A stretch of DNA of 64,000 nt from Nitratireductor sp. GTDB taxonomy: Bacteria > Pseudomonadota > Alphaproteobacteria > Rhizobiales > Rhizobiaceae. The position numbers and the translations under genes were made by a program. Shown here piece by piece: positions 54,274 to 62,892 of the stretch. The stretch lies in NCBI GenBank assembly GCA_017854535.1, contig JAFMHL010000002.1, positions 51,588 through 115,587 on the forward strand, written 5' to 3'. How positions within the stretch are numbered: the stretch's first letter is position 1; each line of letters begins with the position of its first letter. The notes under the pieces are model-generated. The model worked only from the letters and a program-made list of their open reading frames with translations. It did no database searches and was not told where the DNA came from.

Positions 54274-55209
54274 TTACAGCAGGCCTTGCAATTCAGGCAA
54301 AGCATCAAACAAGTCAGCAACCAAACCATAGTCTGCAACTTGGAAAATTGGCGCTTCGTCATCTTTGTTGATGGCTACAATTACCTTGGAATCTTTCATA
54401 CCAGCCAAGTGTTGAATGGCGCCTGAAATACCGCAAGCGATATAAAGATCAGGCGCAACCACTTTACCGGTTTGTCCAACTTGCCAGTCATTTGGCGCAT
54501 AGCCAGCATCTACTGCTGCGCGCGAAGCACCAACAGCAGCACCAAGTTTGTCAGCTACCGGTAGAATAACATCCATGAATTTCTCTTTTGAACCAAGCGC
54601 ACGACCACCAGAAATGATGATTTTCGCTGATGTTAGCTCAGGACGATCATTTTCAACGATCTTGTCACCAACAAATTTGGCTAGCCCAGGATTTGCAACA
54701 GCAGCTACATTTTCTACAGACGCACTGCCACCAGCTTCCGTAGAAACAAAACCGGCAGTACGAATGGTAAGAACCTTTTTCGCATCCGTTGCCTGAACCG
54801 TCTGGATCGCATTACCAGCATAAATCGGCCGCTCGAATGTATCAGCAGAAATAACGGTAATTACGTCAGACACCTGCATCACATCTAGCAAAGCTGCAAC
54901 GCGAGGCATTACGTTTTTGCCATTGGCAGTCGCAGCGGCCATGATCACATCATAGCTGCCAGCCAGAGAAACAATCAGCGCAGCTGAAGATTCAGCCAAC
55001 AAATGTTCATAGGCAGCATCATCGGCCAAAAGGACTTTGGCAACGCCATTCAGTTTTGCAGCAGCATCAGCTGCTGACTTGCAGCCTTTCCCAGCAACGA
55101 GCACATGAACATCGCCGCCAATTTCACTTGCTGCAGTCAATGCTTTTGCGGTTTGGTCAGAAAGATCTTTATTGTCGTGATCAGCGAGAAGTAAAATAGC
55201 CATTTTCAA
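54274..55209 (-). CDS. etfA: Electron transfer flavoprotein alpha subunit
   Basis: Alpha subunit (311 residues) of the heterodimeric ETF that carries electrons from acyl-CoA and related dehydrogenases to ETF:quinone oxidoreductase. The FAD-binding C-terminal domain is clear: ISGGRALGSKE, GASRAAVDAGY, QVGQTGKVVAPDLYIACGISG and INKDDEAPIFQVADYGLV. It is 14 bases downstream of etfB and translationally close. A strong terminator follows. Confidence 0.98.
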   Translation of the reverse strand: MKMAILLLADHDNKDLSDQTAKALTAASEIGGDVHVLVAGKGCKSAADAAAKLNGVAKVLLADDAAYEHLLAESSAALIVSLAGSYDVIMAAATANGKNVMPRVAALLDVMQVSDVITVISADTFERPIYAGNAIQTVQATDAKKVLTIRTAGFVSTEAGGSASVENVAAVANPGLAKFVGDKIVENDRPELTSAKIIISGGRALGSKEKFMDVILPVADKLGAAVGASRAAVDAGYAPNDWQVGQTGKVVAPDLYIACGISGAIQHLAGMKDSKVIVAINKDDEAPIFQVADYGLVADLFDALPELQGLL

Positions 55210-55223
55210 TAATTCCTTTTCGC

Positions 55224-55973
55224 TTAAAGCACACCGGCTTCGTTTTTAAGTTTGTCTACAAGCTCAGCCACTGAACCGACTTTTACGCCAGCTTTACGAC
55301 CTTCAGGCTCAACAGTTTTCAGCACCTTCAAGCGTGGAGCAGTCTCAACGCCATAGTCAGCAGGTGTTTTTTCATCAAGCGGCTTTTTCTTAGCTTTCAT
55401 GATATTTGGAAGCGATGCGTAGCGAGGCTCATTCAAACGTAGATCGGTCGTTACAATCGCGGGCATCTTAACTTCGATAGTCTGCAATCCGCCATCAATC
55501 TCGCGGGTAACTTCGGCAACATCCCCTTTGATTTCTAAAGTGTTAGCGAAGGTTGCCTGCGACCAGCCAAGAATTGCAGAAAGCATCTGGCCAGTTTGAT
55601 TGCTATCATCATCGATCGCTTGTTTGCCAAGGATAACTAAACCCGGGCCTTCAGCTTCAACAATGCCTTTTAGTATTTTGGCAACTGCCAGAGGCTCAAC
55701 CAGATCATCTGTCTTAACCAGAATACCGCGATCAGCACCCATAGCCAATGCTGTACGAATGGTTTCCTGAGCTTGCTGCGGTCCAACGGAAACAGCAATC
55801 ACTTCATCAGCCTTGCCAGCTTCTTTCAAACGAAGCGCTTCTTCCACCGCAATTTCATCAAATGGGTTCATCGACATCTTTACATTGGCAAGCTCAACAC
55901 CGCTGCCATCTGCTTTGACGCGGATTTTTACGTTGTAGTCTACAACGCGCTTAACCGGGACTATGATCTTCAT
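55224..55973 (-). CDS. etfB: Electron transfer flavoprotein beta subunit
   Basis: Beta subunit (249 residues) of ETF, with the AMP-binding fold: [16 protein letters not shown] at the start, [21 protein letters not shown] and [18 protein letters not shown]. The recognition loop [18 protein letters not shown] is nearly the same as in human ETFB, where its lysines are methylated by METTL20. A homologue of that enzyme is encoded at 24267-24932 of this window. It is first in etfB-etfA, and a 26-bp inverted repeat lies about 205 bases upstream. Confidence 0.98.
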   Translation of the reverse strand: MKIIVPVKRVVDYNVKIRVKADGSGVELANVKMSMNPFDEIAVEEALRLKEAGKADEVIAVSVGPQQAQETIRTALAMGADRGILVKTDDLVEPLAVAKILKGIVEAEGPGLVILGKQAIDDDSNQTGQMLSAILGWSQATFANTLEIKGDVAEVTREIDGGLQTIEVKMPAIVTTDLRLNEPRYASLPNIMKAKKKPLDEKTPADYGVETAPRLKVLKTVEPEGRKAGVKVGSVAELVDKLKNEAGVL

Positions 55974-56278
55974 AACTATTCCTCTGCCTTTAGGCCTGTA
56001 ATTGCAGCACCAGAAACAAAATAACCGGCCACGCCGGAGTTCAAACTCTTTTAGAGCGGCAAGATCATCTTTACTAGATCAAAACCGACTTTCCTTGTCA
56101 AAATGGAACCTGATCCAACCCTTTTCAATGGTTGGATACACACCCATCAAATCCAATAAGAAGTGTGGGTCCCGTACATTTAATTGACGTAAACGTCAAT
56201 TAAAATGATTCCGTTGCGACACTTCGTCGAAGAGCCAATTACATATAACCAACGAAACATGCCATCTTCAATTTGGCT
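55974..56278. other. Intergenic region upstream of etfB
   Basis: A 305-base gap between the etfB start and the 3' end of the rhomboid gene on the same strand. No credible coding frame was found on either strand. The one clear structure is the 26-bp inverted repeat at 56179-56204. The rest is ordinary AT-rich sequence expected to hold the etfBA promoter. Confidence 0.7.
56179..56204. promoter_or_regulatory. 26-bp inverted repeat, probable operator for etfBA
   Basis: The arms TTTAATTGACGT and ACGTCAATTAAA are perfect reverse complements separated by AA. The core TTGACGT-AA-ACGTCAA resembles my recollection of LiuR-type (MerR-family) operators that control branched-chain amino acid and fatty acid degradation genes, including etf genes, in proteobacteria. 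It is 206 bases upstream of the etfB ATG. Arms of this kind bind dimeric regulators; a loop of only two bases argues against an RNA terminator. The regulator's identity is inference. Confidence 0.65.
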
Positions 56279-57103
56279 CTAGCCTTTATTCCGACCCCAT
56301 TTGATCTTTGGTCTTTTGCTAGATGGCCGGGATACTGGAGTTTGTGTTTTTGAAGCACTTGGAGCTTGCTCTGGCAAGGGCGCTGAACTTGGACTCGGAA
56401 TTACCACATCAATGTCGCGATCAAATAACGAAACACCTTTGCGCCTGAAAAAGACAATCAATACCATCCCGGCAATGATACCGCCGATATGGGCAGCAAA
56501 TGATACCTGACCATTGGGGTCGATCGCAAAAGAATAAATCTGAAACAAAATCCAGGCACCAAGAACAAAAATTGCGGGAATGCGCAAGGGAATACGACCA
56601 AGGGCTAAAATCCAGATTCTGATTTTCGGGTGAAGCAGAATATAGGCACCTACAATTCCCGCAGCTGCGCCCGATGCACCGATCAGCGGTAAAGCAGATT
56701 GTGGATCAACCCAACTATGAAACAAGGCGCCGACAGCAACGCAAATGAAATAGAACAGAAAATATTTGAGATGGCCAAAGGCGTCTTCAACATTGTCACC
56801 AAACACCCAGATGAACAGCATATTTCCTGCAAGATGCATGAAATCACCATGAAAAAACGAGTAGGTAACAAAGCTCCAGGCCTCAGGCATACGGATTAAC
56901 TCATCGGGCAGAACCTGATAACCGTTCACAACTGCAGGAATGAAACCGTAACTGTAGCTAGCAGCTTGAACAGTTTCCTGAGGATAGAACATGGATGAGC
57001 CAAGCAGCAGCCAAACTAGGCAATTGAACGCAATGATGATCAAAGTGACATATTGCAGTTTAATATGTTTAAGAGAATTGCCATCGCTTAGGGGTATGAA
57101 CAT
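56279..57103 (-). CDS. Rhomboid-family intramembrane serine protease
   Basis: A 274-residue membrane protein with six or seven helices. The catalytic dyad is present: S144 in IGASGAAAGIVG (the GxSx motif) and H205 in FAAHIGG. The H90-x3-N94 motif FMHLAGNMLF that stabilises the oxyanion is also seen. The C-terminal 50 residues are Pro/Ser/Lys-rich and cytoplasmic. It lies between cobO and etfB in an order common in rhizobia. Substrates are unknown. Confidence 0.95.
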   Translation of the reverse strand: MFIPLSDGNSLKHIKLQYVTLIIIAFNCLVWLLLGSSMFYPQETVQAASYSYGFIPAVVNGYQVLPDELIRMPEAWSFVTYSFFHGDFMHLAGNMLFIWVFGDNVEDAFGHLKYFLFYFICVAVGALFHSWVDPQSALPLIGASGAAAGIVGAYILLHPKIRIWILALGRIPLRIPAIFVLGAWILFQIYSFAIDPNGQVSFAAHIGGIIAGMVLIVFFRRKGVSLFDRDIDVVIPSPSSAPLPEQAPSASKTQTPVSRPSSKRPKIKWGRNKG

Positions 57104-57148
57104 TAATCCGACCTTTTCGCTTCACCAACACTTTACGCGATGATTGGG

Positions 57149-57730
57149 TTACCGATTATCCCCCGGCACCCATAAGATATCAGCTTTGCCCATGTCGTTC
57201 ACAACGCGCGATGCTACAAACAGAAAATCTGAAACACGGTTCATATACCGAATTGTTTCAGAATTAACAGGTTCGCCGGTCTGCTCTGCCAATTCAACAA
57301 TCAGCCGCTCTGCCCTGCGCGCAACAGTTCGCGCCAAATGTAAGTGAGCTGCAGCTTGTGTGCCACCTGGCAAAATGAATGAGCGCAAGGGGCTCAAATC
57401 TTTATTAAAGTGATCAATATCCGCTTCGATCCGGCTGACCTGTGACGCAATAATGCGCAGTGGCTCGTAACCAAGGTCTTCGCCTGAATCTGGCGTTGCA
57501 AGATCAGCACCTAAATCAAATAAATCATTTTGAATTCGCGATAAGGCCGCATCCATTTCAGGGGCAATCTCGGCCAGGCCCAGACGGGCTATTCCAATAC
57601 AGGAATTTGTTTCGTCCACAGTACCATAGGCAGAAACACGAAGATCATATTTCTTCCGGCGTTCACCGCTCCCAAGCGCTGTTGTGCCATTGTCTCCAGT
57701 CTTGGTATAAATTTTATTGAGGACTACCAT
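57149..57730 (-). CDS. Cob(I)alamin adenosyltransferase, PduO type
   Basis: Attaches the adenosyl group of ATP to cob(I)alamin or cob(I)yrinate to make the coenzyme B12 form; 193 residues. The ATP-binding N-terminus YTKTGDNGTTALGSGER and the VDETNSCIG, FDLGADLATP, FILPGGT and RTVARRAERL motifs are those of the PduO/MMAB fold. It is often named cobO in rhizobial annotation, although CobA/CobO is a different fold. I use the ATG at 57730. It sits downstream of the HIG1-like gene and upstream of the rhomboid gene on the same strand. Confidence 0.96.
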   Translation of the reverse strand: MVVLNKIYTKTGDNGTTALGSGERRKKYDLRVSAYGTVDETNSCIGIARLGLAEIAPEMDAALSRIQNDLFDLGADLATPDSGEDLGYEPLRIIASQVSRIEADIDHFNKDLSPLRSFILPGGTQAAAHLHLARTVARRAERLIVELAEQTGEPVNSETIRYMNRVSDFLFVASRVVNDMGKADILWVPGDNR

Positions 57731-57763
57731 CAAACCAACTCTCTATTAAAACATCAAAAACCC

Positions 57764-57958
57764 TTAGCCACGGCCAAAGAAATACAATGCGGCCACCATC
57801 GCTATCACCGCAACAAACTGAGCGGCAACACGATAACGCATCAACGTTTGGGATCGCGAAGTACTGCCCCCCCGTGCCATATTCAATAGGCCCATGCCCA
57901 GTATGACGGCAACGACAAGCAACAAAACGAGAATTAGGTAAGGAACCAGACTGGCCAT
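57764..57958 (-). CDS. Twin-transmembrane HIG1-like protein
   Basis: A 64-residue membrane protein with two helices (about residues 3-26 and 42-61). They are joined by a basic loop with RSQTLMRYRVAAQF, matching the HIG1 (hypoxia-induced gene) pattern. In mitochondria such proteins modulate respiratory complexes; the bacterial role is not established. I use the ATG at 57958 (MASLVPYL). A longer open frame to 58009 would overlap the end of the SDR gene. The pairing with the PduO-type adenosyltransferase is common in rhizobia. Confidence 0.88.
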   Translation of the reverse strand: MASLVPYLILVLLLVVAVILGMGLLNMARGGSTSRSQTLMRYRVAAQFVAVIAMVAALYFFGRG

Positions 57959-57980
57959 GATATTTCTTTCAGTGTTTTGC

Positions 57981-58826
57981 TCAACCGGATTTAAGCAATA
58001 AAGCATCAATCATGGATTGGGGCAGGAAACGTTTCGCCAATGCCATAATCGTTGTTGGTATCGTAACATGATAATGAGCTCTTGGCTTTTTAGAATTTAG
58101 GGCGTGGTCCAATTTTTTGTAGACCGCCTCTGGCTCCAATCGAAAACGATTAGCACCCCCTCCACTATTCATGCGCTTAAGCTGATCTTCATATTCGATG
58201 CGATGCACAGAATTTTCGCGGTCAATATGCTTTTCAAAATGCGAAACCCCATTGATCGTGAACTTGCTTTCAATTGGCCCCGGCTCGATCAAACTCACAT
58301 GGACCCCACTTCCTGCAAGTTCTAGTCGCATGGTTGACGCAAGCCCTTCAAGAGCGAATTTGGAAGCGTTATAGGCGCCGCGCCATCGAGATGGGACCAA
58401 ACCCAATACAGAAGAACAGTGAACGATGCGCCCTGATCTTTGATTTCGCATAACGGGTACAACCAAATTAGTCAGGCTGTGCCATCCGAAAAAATTCGTT
58501 TCAAATTGCATCCTCAAAGCATCAGTTGAAAGATCTTCAACCGCGCCAGCTTGCCCATAAGCGCCATTATTGAACAAGGCGTCCACCACGCCATTTGTTA
58601 TGCCCATGGTTTCATCAAAGCAGCTTTTGATCGATGCTTCATCGCTATAATCGAGATATACTGCCACAATACCAAGACCTCGAAGCATGCTTAAATCATT
58701 GTCATTCCTTGCAGTAGCAACAACCAGCCAACCATCATCTTTCAAGCGCTTAGCGCAATGCAGGCCAATACCTGAGGAACACCCCGTAATCAAAATCCGC
58801 TTGCGTGTTGGTGAGAGGGTGGCCAT
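57981..58826 (-). CDS. Short-chain dehydrogenase/reductase
   Basis: A 281-residue classical SDR oxidoreductase. The cofactor motif TGCSSGIG is at residues 14-21, FNNGAYG is in the NNAG position, and the catalytic serine region VHCSSVLG precedes YNASK with the Tyr and Lys. It is of the type that prefers longer substrates, with an extended C-terminus containing FRLEPEAVYKKLDHAL. The start CAT/ATG abuts the divergent YihY gene with no intergenic base. Substrate unknown. Confidence 0.93.
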   Translation of the reverse strand: MATLSPTRKRILITGCSSGIGLHCAKRLKDDGWLVVATARNDNDLSMLRGLGIVAVYLDYSDEASIKSCFDETMGITNGVVDALFNNGAYGQAGAVEDLSTDALRMQFETNFFGWHSLTNLVVPVMRNQRSGRIVHCSSVLGLVPSRWRGAYNASKFALEGLASTMRLELAGSGVHVSLIEPGPIESKFTINGVSHFEKHIDRENSVHRIEYEDQLKRMNSGGGANRFRLEPEAVYKKLDHALNSKKPRAHYHVTIPTTIMALAKRFLPQSMIDALLLKSG

Positions 58827-59687
58827 ATGAGATCCATGATTAAATTTGCTTTATTCTGTTTGTCTGTCCTAAGGGACGCTGCATTGAAATTCAACAGGGA
58901 TGACGGCTGGGCAATAGCCAGCCATGTCGCCCTTTCAGGATTGTTTGCACTCTTCCCGTTCTTGATATTCGCAACCTCCATTGCCGGCTTTTTCGAGCTT
59001 GGAGATTTTACTGAAAATGTGGTGCATCTGGTATTCGATTATTGGCCATCGGAGGCAGGAAACCAGATCGCTAATGAAGTGCGCTCCGTCCTCACCAATC
59101 AACGTGGCGATGTTCTTACATTTGGCGGCATACTTACGCTTTATTTTGCGTCTAATGGCGTTGAAGCATTGCGCGTGGCCCTAAATAGATCCTATCGACA
59201 ACAAGACACCCGTCCGTTTTGGTTTCTTCGCCTCCAAAGCGTGCTTTTCGTCTTTGTGGCCATTATCATCTTGATTATCATAACCTTCTTGTTGGTCCTT
59301 TTGCCCTTGGGCTGGCAAATCGCTCAAAAATATCTGGCTTGGATTATCCCATGGGGTGAAACCATCTGGTTTTGGCGGCTCATAATCGCCTTCACAGTAT
59401 TGTTTGTTTCGCTGATTGCAGTTCATAAATTTCTACCAGCTGGCAACAGAACAATGATATCTGTTCTTCCAGGCGTATTGTTCACGCTCCTTTGCTGGAT
59501 CCTTGGCTCACTTGCGTATGGTCTATACCTTGAGCAATTCGCTAATTACGTAACCATGTATGCGGGCCTTGCAGGCGCCATGACCGGCCTGATTTTCTTA
59601 TATATGACAGGCGTAATCTTCATTTTAGGCGGTGAGATAAACGCAGCGGCAAACCAGATTGAAAACTCCCAAAACACGATTTTGTGA
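58827..59687 (+). CDS. YihY/BrkB-family membrane protein
   Basis: A 286-residue integral membrane protein with about six helices. The N-terminal FNRDDGWAIASHVALSGLFALFPFLIF and the later GILTLYFASNGVEALRVALNRSY match the YihY/virulence factor BrkB family (formerly mis-annotated ribonuclease BN). The role is unknown, with transport suspected. The ATG at 58827 has GAGAGGG upstream, though an ATG three codons later is possible. It shares the start junction with the divergent SDR. Confidence 0.92.
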   Translation: MRSMIKFALFCLSVLRDAALKFNRDDGWAIASHVALSGLFALFPFLIFATSIAGFFELGDFTENVVHLVFDYWPSEAGNQIANEVRSVLTNQRGDVLTFGGILTLYFASNGVEALRVALNRSYRQQDTRPFWFLRLQSVLFVFVAIIILIIITFLLVLLPLGWQIAQKYLAWIIPWGETIWFWRLIIAFTVLFVSLIAVHKFLPAGNRTMISVLPGVLFTLLCWILGSLAYGLYLEQFANYVTMYAGLAGAMTGLIFLYMTGVIFILGGEINAAANQIENSQNTIL

Positions 59688-59770
59688 CAAAAATCAAAAA
59701 ATAAACAGATGGCTTTTACCAAACGTAAACATGATTTTGTTATGCTGACCGCCAAACAGGAGCAAGAACG

Positions 59771-60061
59771 ATGCTTTGGGAACTTGGCAATCAACAATTA
59801 ATCACTGCCTTTACAATGGCTTGCTGCTTCAGCTTTATATGCGGCTGGGTGGCCGATAGAATTCTTGGATATGCTGGTTTTTCTGTGATTGGAAACTGGC
59901 TGCTTTTGCTATTGGGCGCAATTGCAGGACTGCTCGCCTATAATTTAATGGGCTATCGATTTACCTGGAATTCGCAATTCACAATGATGTTGTCTTTCGG
60001 GTCTTCATTGGCATTCATGTTTGTGATGTTGACCATCAAAACGGTCTTGAAACTGGGCTAA
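59771..60061 (+). CDS. Small membrane protein, unknown
   Basis: A 96-residue hydrophobic protein with three probable helices (about residues 10-32, 38-60 and 68-92). The Gly-rich second segment (GNWLLLLLGAIAGLLAYNLMGY) recalls transglycosylase-associated GlsB/YeaQ proteins, but the match is weak. A clear ribosome site (CAGGAGC) precedes the ATG. It is 83 bases downstream of the YihY gene and convergent with the tRNA synthetase-like gene (four bases between stops). Confidence 0.75.
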   Translation: MLWELGNQQLITAFTMACCFSFICGWVADRILGYAGFSVIGNWLLLLLGAIAGLLAYNLMGYRFTWNSQFTMMLSFGSSLAFMFVMLTIKTVLKLG

Positions 60062-60065
60062 CGCC

Positions 60066-60956
60066 CTATAATCCGATCATTTCTCTGATTTGATTTGGTG
60101 TAACACCGCTTGCGCGAAGCTCCGCAAGGCTCGTGTCACGATTACTCTTTGATAATTTTTGTCCCGCATCATCCAACACCAGGTCATGATGATGGTATTT
60201 CGGCGCTTGATATCCCAGCAATTGCTGAAGCAATCGATGTACTGAAGTCGCCCAAAATAGATCTCTACCCCGTACCACATGGGTAATCCCTGAAAAAGCA
60301 TCATCTACCACGCTTGCAAGGTGATAACTGGCAGGTGTTTCTTTACCAGACAAAACAATATCCCCCCATTGACCAGGGTCAGCTGCAACACCTCCATTTT
60401 CTTCATTCCAGCCAGCGCCGGTCTCAAGCCAATCCATTGGCTGAGATATCAGGTCCAATGCCGCTTTCATGTTTAATCGCAGCGCATGGGGACAGCCTTC
60501 AGCCAGATAAGCAGCCTTGGCTTTATCATCCAATAGCCTATCTTGAGGAGGATAGTGCGGCGCACCATCGGGATCATAAGGCCATTGAATACCTTGTTTT
60601 TGCTTTTCTACGACAAACCGTTTTATCTCGCCTCGGCTCATAAAGGCGGGATAAACAAGTCCCGCATTCTTTAGAGCTGTCAGCGCCAATTCATAGGCAT
60701 GCAGCCTCTCAGATTGACGAATAGGTTTTTCATCCCACTCAAAGCCAAGCCAATTCAAGTCATCCAGCATCTGCTTTTCCAACGAAGTCGAGCATCGCGC
60801 CAAATCAATATCTTCAATGCGCAACAGCAATTTCCCATCTGCTTGTCTCGCCATCTTTTGGTTCAGCAAAGCAGAATAGGCATGGCCTAAATGCAATTGT
60901 CCATTCGGACTGGGAGCAAAACGAAACACTGCTGGATTGCTTTGATTGTTTGTCAT
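60066..60956 (-). CDS. gluQ: Glutamyl-Q tRNA(Asp) synthetase
   Basis: A 296-residue paralogue of the glutamyl-tRNA synthetase catalytic core. It attaches glutamate to the queuosine base at position 34 of tRNA(Asp). The HIGH motif is H22-L-G-H25 in NGQLHLGHAYSALL, and KLSKSNRDTS is the KMSKS motif near 265. The anticodon-binding domain of GltX is absent, which defines this family. No dksA gene is adjacent, unlike in E. coli. It is divergent from the DNA glycosylase gene. Confidence 0.95.
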   Translation of the reverse strand: MTNNQSNPAVFRFAPSPNGQLHLGHAYSALLNQKMARQADGKLLLRIEDIDLARCSTSLEKQMLDDLNWLGFEWDEKPIRQSERLHAYELALTALKNAGLVYPAFMSRGEIKRFVVEKQKQGIQWPYDPDGAPHYPPQDRLLDDKAKAAYLAEGCPHALRLNMKAALDLISQPMDWLETGAGWNEENGGVAADPGQWGDIVLSGKETPASYHLASVVDDAFSGITHVVRGRDLFWATSVHRLLQQLLGYQAPKYHHHDLVLDDAGQKLSKSNRDTSLAELRASGVTPNQIREMIGL

Positions 60957-61026
60957 GCTCTAATATCTTTTCACTACTTAAAAGGCCCGAACGGCAACGC
61001 CCATATGCATGAAGGACTCTATACCA

Positions 61027-61665
61027 ATGAGAATATCATGTCAGGCCGATATAGAAACTGGCGTGAGGTTTTTGAAAAAAAACCACCCGCTTTTTGCTGA
61101 GCTCCTTCCAAAATGTGGGAAAATCCCATTACGTCTTTCGACGGGAGACTTTGAAGGGTTGGCAGCAATCATCGTCTCCCAACAAGTTTCACGGGCCAGC
61201 GCCAATGCAATTTTTGCCAGCTTGAAAGAACATGTTCGCCCCCTCACCGCAGAAAAATATATGCGAGCCGGGGAAAACGTATGGCGCGATGCAGGTCTAT
61301 CACGCCCAAAACAACGTACCTTAAGCGCGATTTCATCAGCCGTTTTAAATGATGGCTTGCAACTGGATCAATTAAGCATTCGACCTCCAGAGATCGCCAT
61401 GAAAGCGCTTACCAATATTAAAGGCATTGGGCCGTGGACGGCAGAAATTTATCTGATGTTTAGCGCCGGCCATCCGGACATTTTTCCTGCTGGTGACCTC
61501 GCGTTACAAGAAGCGATAAAACTTGGCGCAGGTCTTGAAGAGCGGCCAAATGAAAAACTCTGCCGCCAAATGAGCGAAGAATGGACCCCTTGGCGCTCAG
61601 TTGCCGCTCGCATATTGTGGGATTATTATCGGGTCGTAAAAAGCGATGCTTTGCCAGTTTTGTAA
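61027..61665 (+). CDS. DNA-3-methyladenine glycosylase II (AlkA-like)
   Basis: A 212-residue base-excision repair enzyme removing alkylated bases. The helix-hairpin-helix motif with the catalytic Asp is visible as LTNIKGIGPWTAEIYLMF, followed by DIFPAGDLALQEAI with the aspartate. It lacks the N-terminal domain of E. coli AlkA. I prefer the ATG at 61027, which has AAGGA ten bases upstream, to an in-frame ATG six codons earlier (61009). A poly-A tract codes for Lys-Lys near residue 17. No Ada gene is adjacent. Confidence 0.93.
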   Translation: MRISCQADIETGVRFLKKNHPLFAELLPKCGKIPLRLSTGDFEGLAAIIVSQQVSRASANAIFASLKEHVRPLTAEKYMRAGENVWRDAGLSRPKQRTLSAISSAVLNDGLQLDQLSIRPPEIAMKALTNIKGIGPWTAEIYLMFSAGHPDIFPAGDLALQEAIKLGAGLEERPNEKLCRQMSEEWTPWRSVAARILWDYYRVVKSDALPVL

Positions 61666-61787
61666 AATTTCTGCTGGCAAGTCCAATAAATGAGACAATA
61701 GCTAAAAATTAGCACTTCACTATTTAGATTTATTCGCCCTACACTATGTAACCCATTGAGACGAATCGATCTTGAAAGGAGGCTTCC

Positions 61788-62345
61788 TTGACGATTGCTG
61801 TTTCTCCGGACGGTCATCCGGCGCTGGTCCTAAATGCCGACTATCGGCCCTTGAGTTACTACCCACTTTCTTTGTGGTCCTGGCAGGACGCAATCAAGGC
61901 CGTCTTCCTTGATCGTGTAAATATCGTTTCAGAATATGACGCAGCGGTTCACTCCCCTACTTTCGAGATGAAGCTCCCCAGTGTTGTTGTTCTCAAATCC
62001 TATATCAGACCAAACCGCTATCCTGCATTTACGCGATTTAATGTATTTTTGCGGGACAAATTTGAATGCCAATATTGCGGATCGCCTTCAGAACTAACCT
62101 TTGATCACGTGACACCACGTTCGAAGGGCGGCAAAACCAGCTGGGAAAATGTCTGTGCTGCCTGTTCGCCTTGCAATTTGCGAAAAGGCAATAAGCTTCC
62201 CAAACAAGCCAATATGTGGCCGAGGCAAAAACCGTTTATGCCTACCATCGAAGACCTGCATCGCAATGGGCGAAAGTTCCCGCCAAACCACTTACATGAA
62301 AGCTGGATGGATTTTCTCTATTGGGATAGCGAATTGGAGCCATAG
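61788..62345 (+). CDS. HNH endonuclease-domain protein
   Basis: A 185-residue protein with a zinc-supported HNH fold. CQYC and CAAC-x2-C supply the zinc cysteines. The HNH core runs LTFDHVTPRSKGGKTSWENV, with the His-Asn pair. The N-terminal region (ALVLNADYRPLSYYPLSLWSWQDAIKAVF) is the conserved extension of the McrA-like/RRXRR class often found as a core gene in alphaproteobacteria. It starts with TTG, supported by a perfect AAGGAGG ribosome site. The cellular role is not established. Confidence 0.92.
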   Translation: MTIAVSPDGHPALVLNADYRPLSYYPLSLWSWQDAIKAVFLDRVNIVSEYDAAVHSPTFEMKLPSVVVLKSYIRPNRYPAFTRFNVFLRDKFECQYCGSPSELTFDHVTPRSKGGKTSWENVCAACSPCNLRKGNKLPKQANMWPRQKPFMPTIEDLHRNGRKFPPNHLHESWMDFLYWDSELEP

Positions 62346-62367
62346 GGCCCTGCCAATTCAATCTATC

Positions 62368-62880
62368 TCAAGACTTTTGGGTCTGGAACGCACCCTTTAA
62401 GGCAATTACCGCCAAAACCACAGAAGCAACCACATTCCATCCAGCAAAAGACAGTCCGAGAAATCGTCCTGCTGCTTCATTGCAGGCTGGTGGTTTTGCA
62501 TTGGCAAGCGAGTTCAACAAATTACCGGCATCTTCAACCGTATCTCCACCGCCACAATCTGTAGGTCCAGCCCACCAAGCCCATTCAACGCCCGCATGAT
62601 GCACGGCCAAAACAACTGAATAAACCATCAAAAGTCCGACAATTGCCAAACTACCCCTGGTCAAACAAGCTGGCCATTTGAACCAAGCTGAAAGCAATCC
62701 AATCATTGCAATGGGAATGGCCGCATAAAAGGGTTCGCGCTGGCCATAGCATAATTTACAAGGCACATATCCGCCAAGATGCTGGAAGCCGAGTACCGTC
62801 AAAATGACAGCGACCATACCAAGCAGCACCAAGAGGATAGCATAGATTTGATATCGTGAAACCGCATCAGTAAATGGCAT
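62368..62880 (-). CDS. Disulfide bond formation protein DsbB-like
   Basis: A 170-residue inner-membrane quinone-linked thiol oxidase that reoxidises DsbA. It has four helices. The first periplasmic loop has the CxxC pair in VPCKLCYGQREPF, and the second has cysteines in TDCGGG and PPACNEA. The pattern fits the alphaproteobacterial DsbB/DsbI branch. It begins 12 bases after the DedA/YqaA-like gene on the same strand, so they are probably one transcript. Confidence 0.94.
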   Translation of the reverse strand: MPFTDAVSRYQIYAILLVLLGMVAVILTVLGFQHLGGYVPCKLCYGQREPFYAAIPIAMIGLLSAWFKWPACLTRGSLAIVGLLMVYSVVLAVHHAGVEWAWWAGPTDCGGGDTVEDAGNLLNSLANAKPPACNEAAGRFLGLSFAGWNVVASVVLAVIALKGAFQTQKS

Positions 62881-62892
62881 TGTGTTTTCCTG

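Noticed and set aside
58827..58850. Possibility that the YihY gene is transcribed from a normal promoter between it and the SDR gene
   Set aside because: There is no intergenic sequence; any promoter must lie within the SDR coding region.
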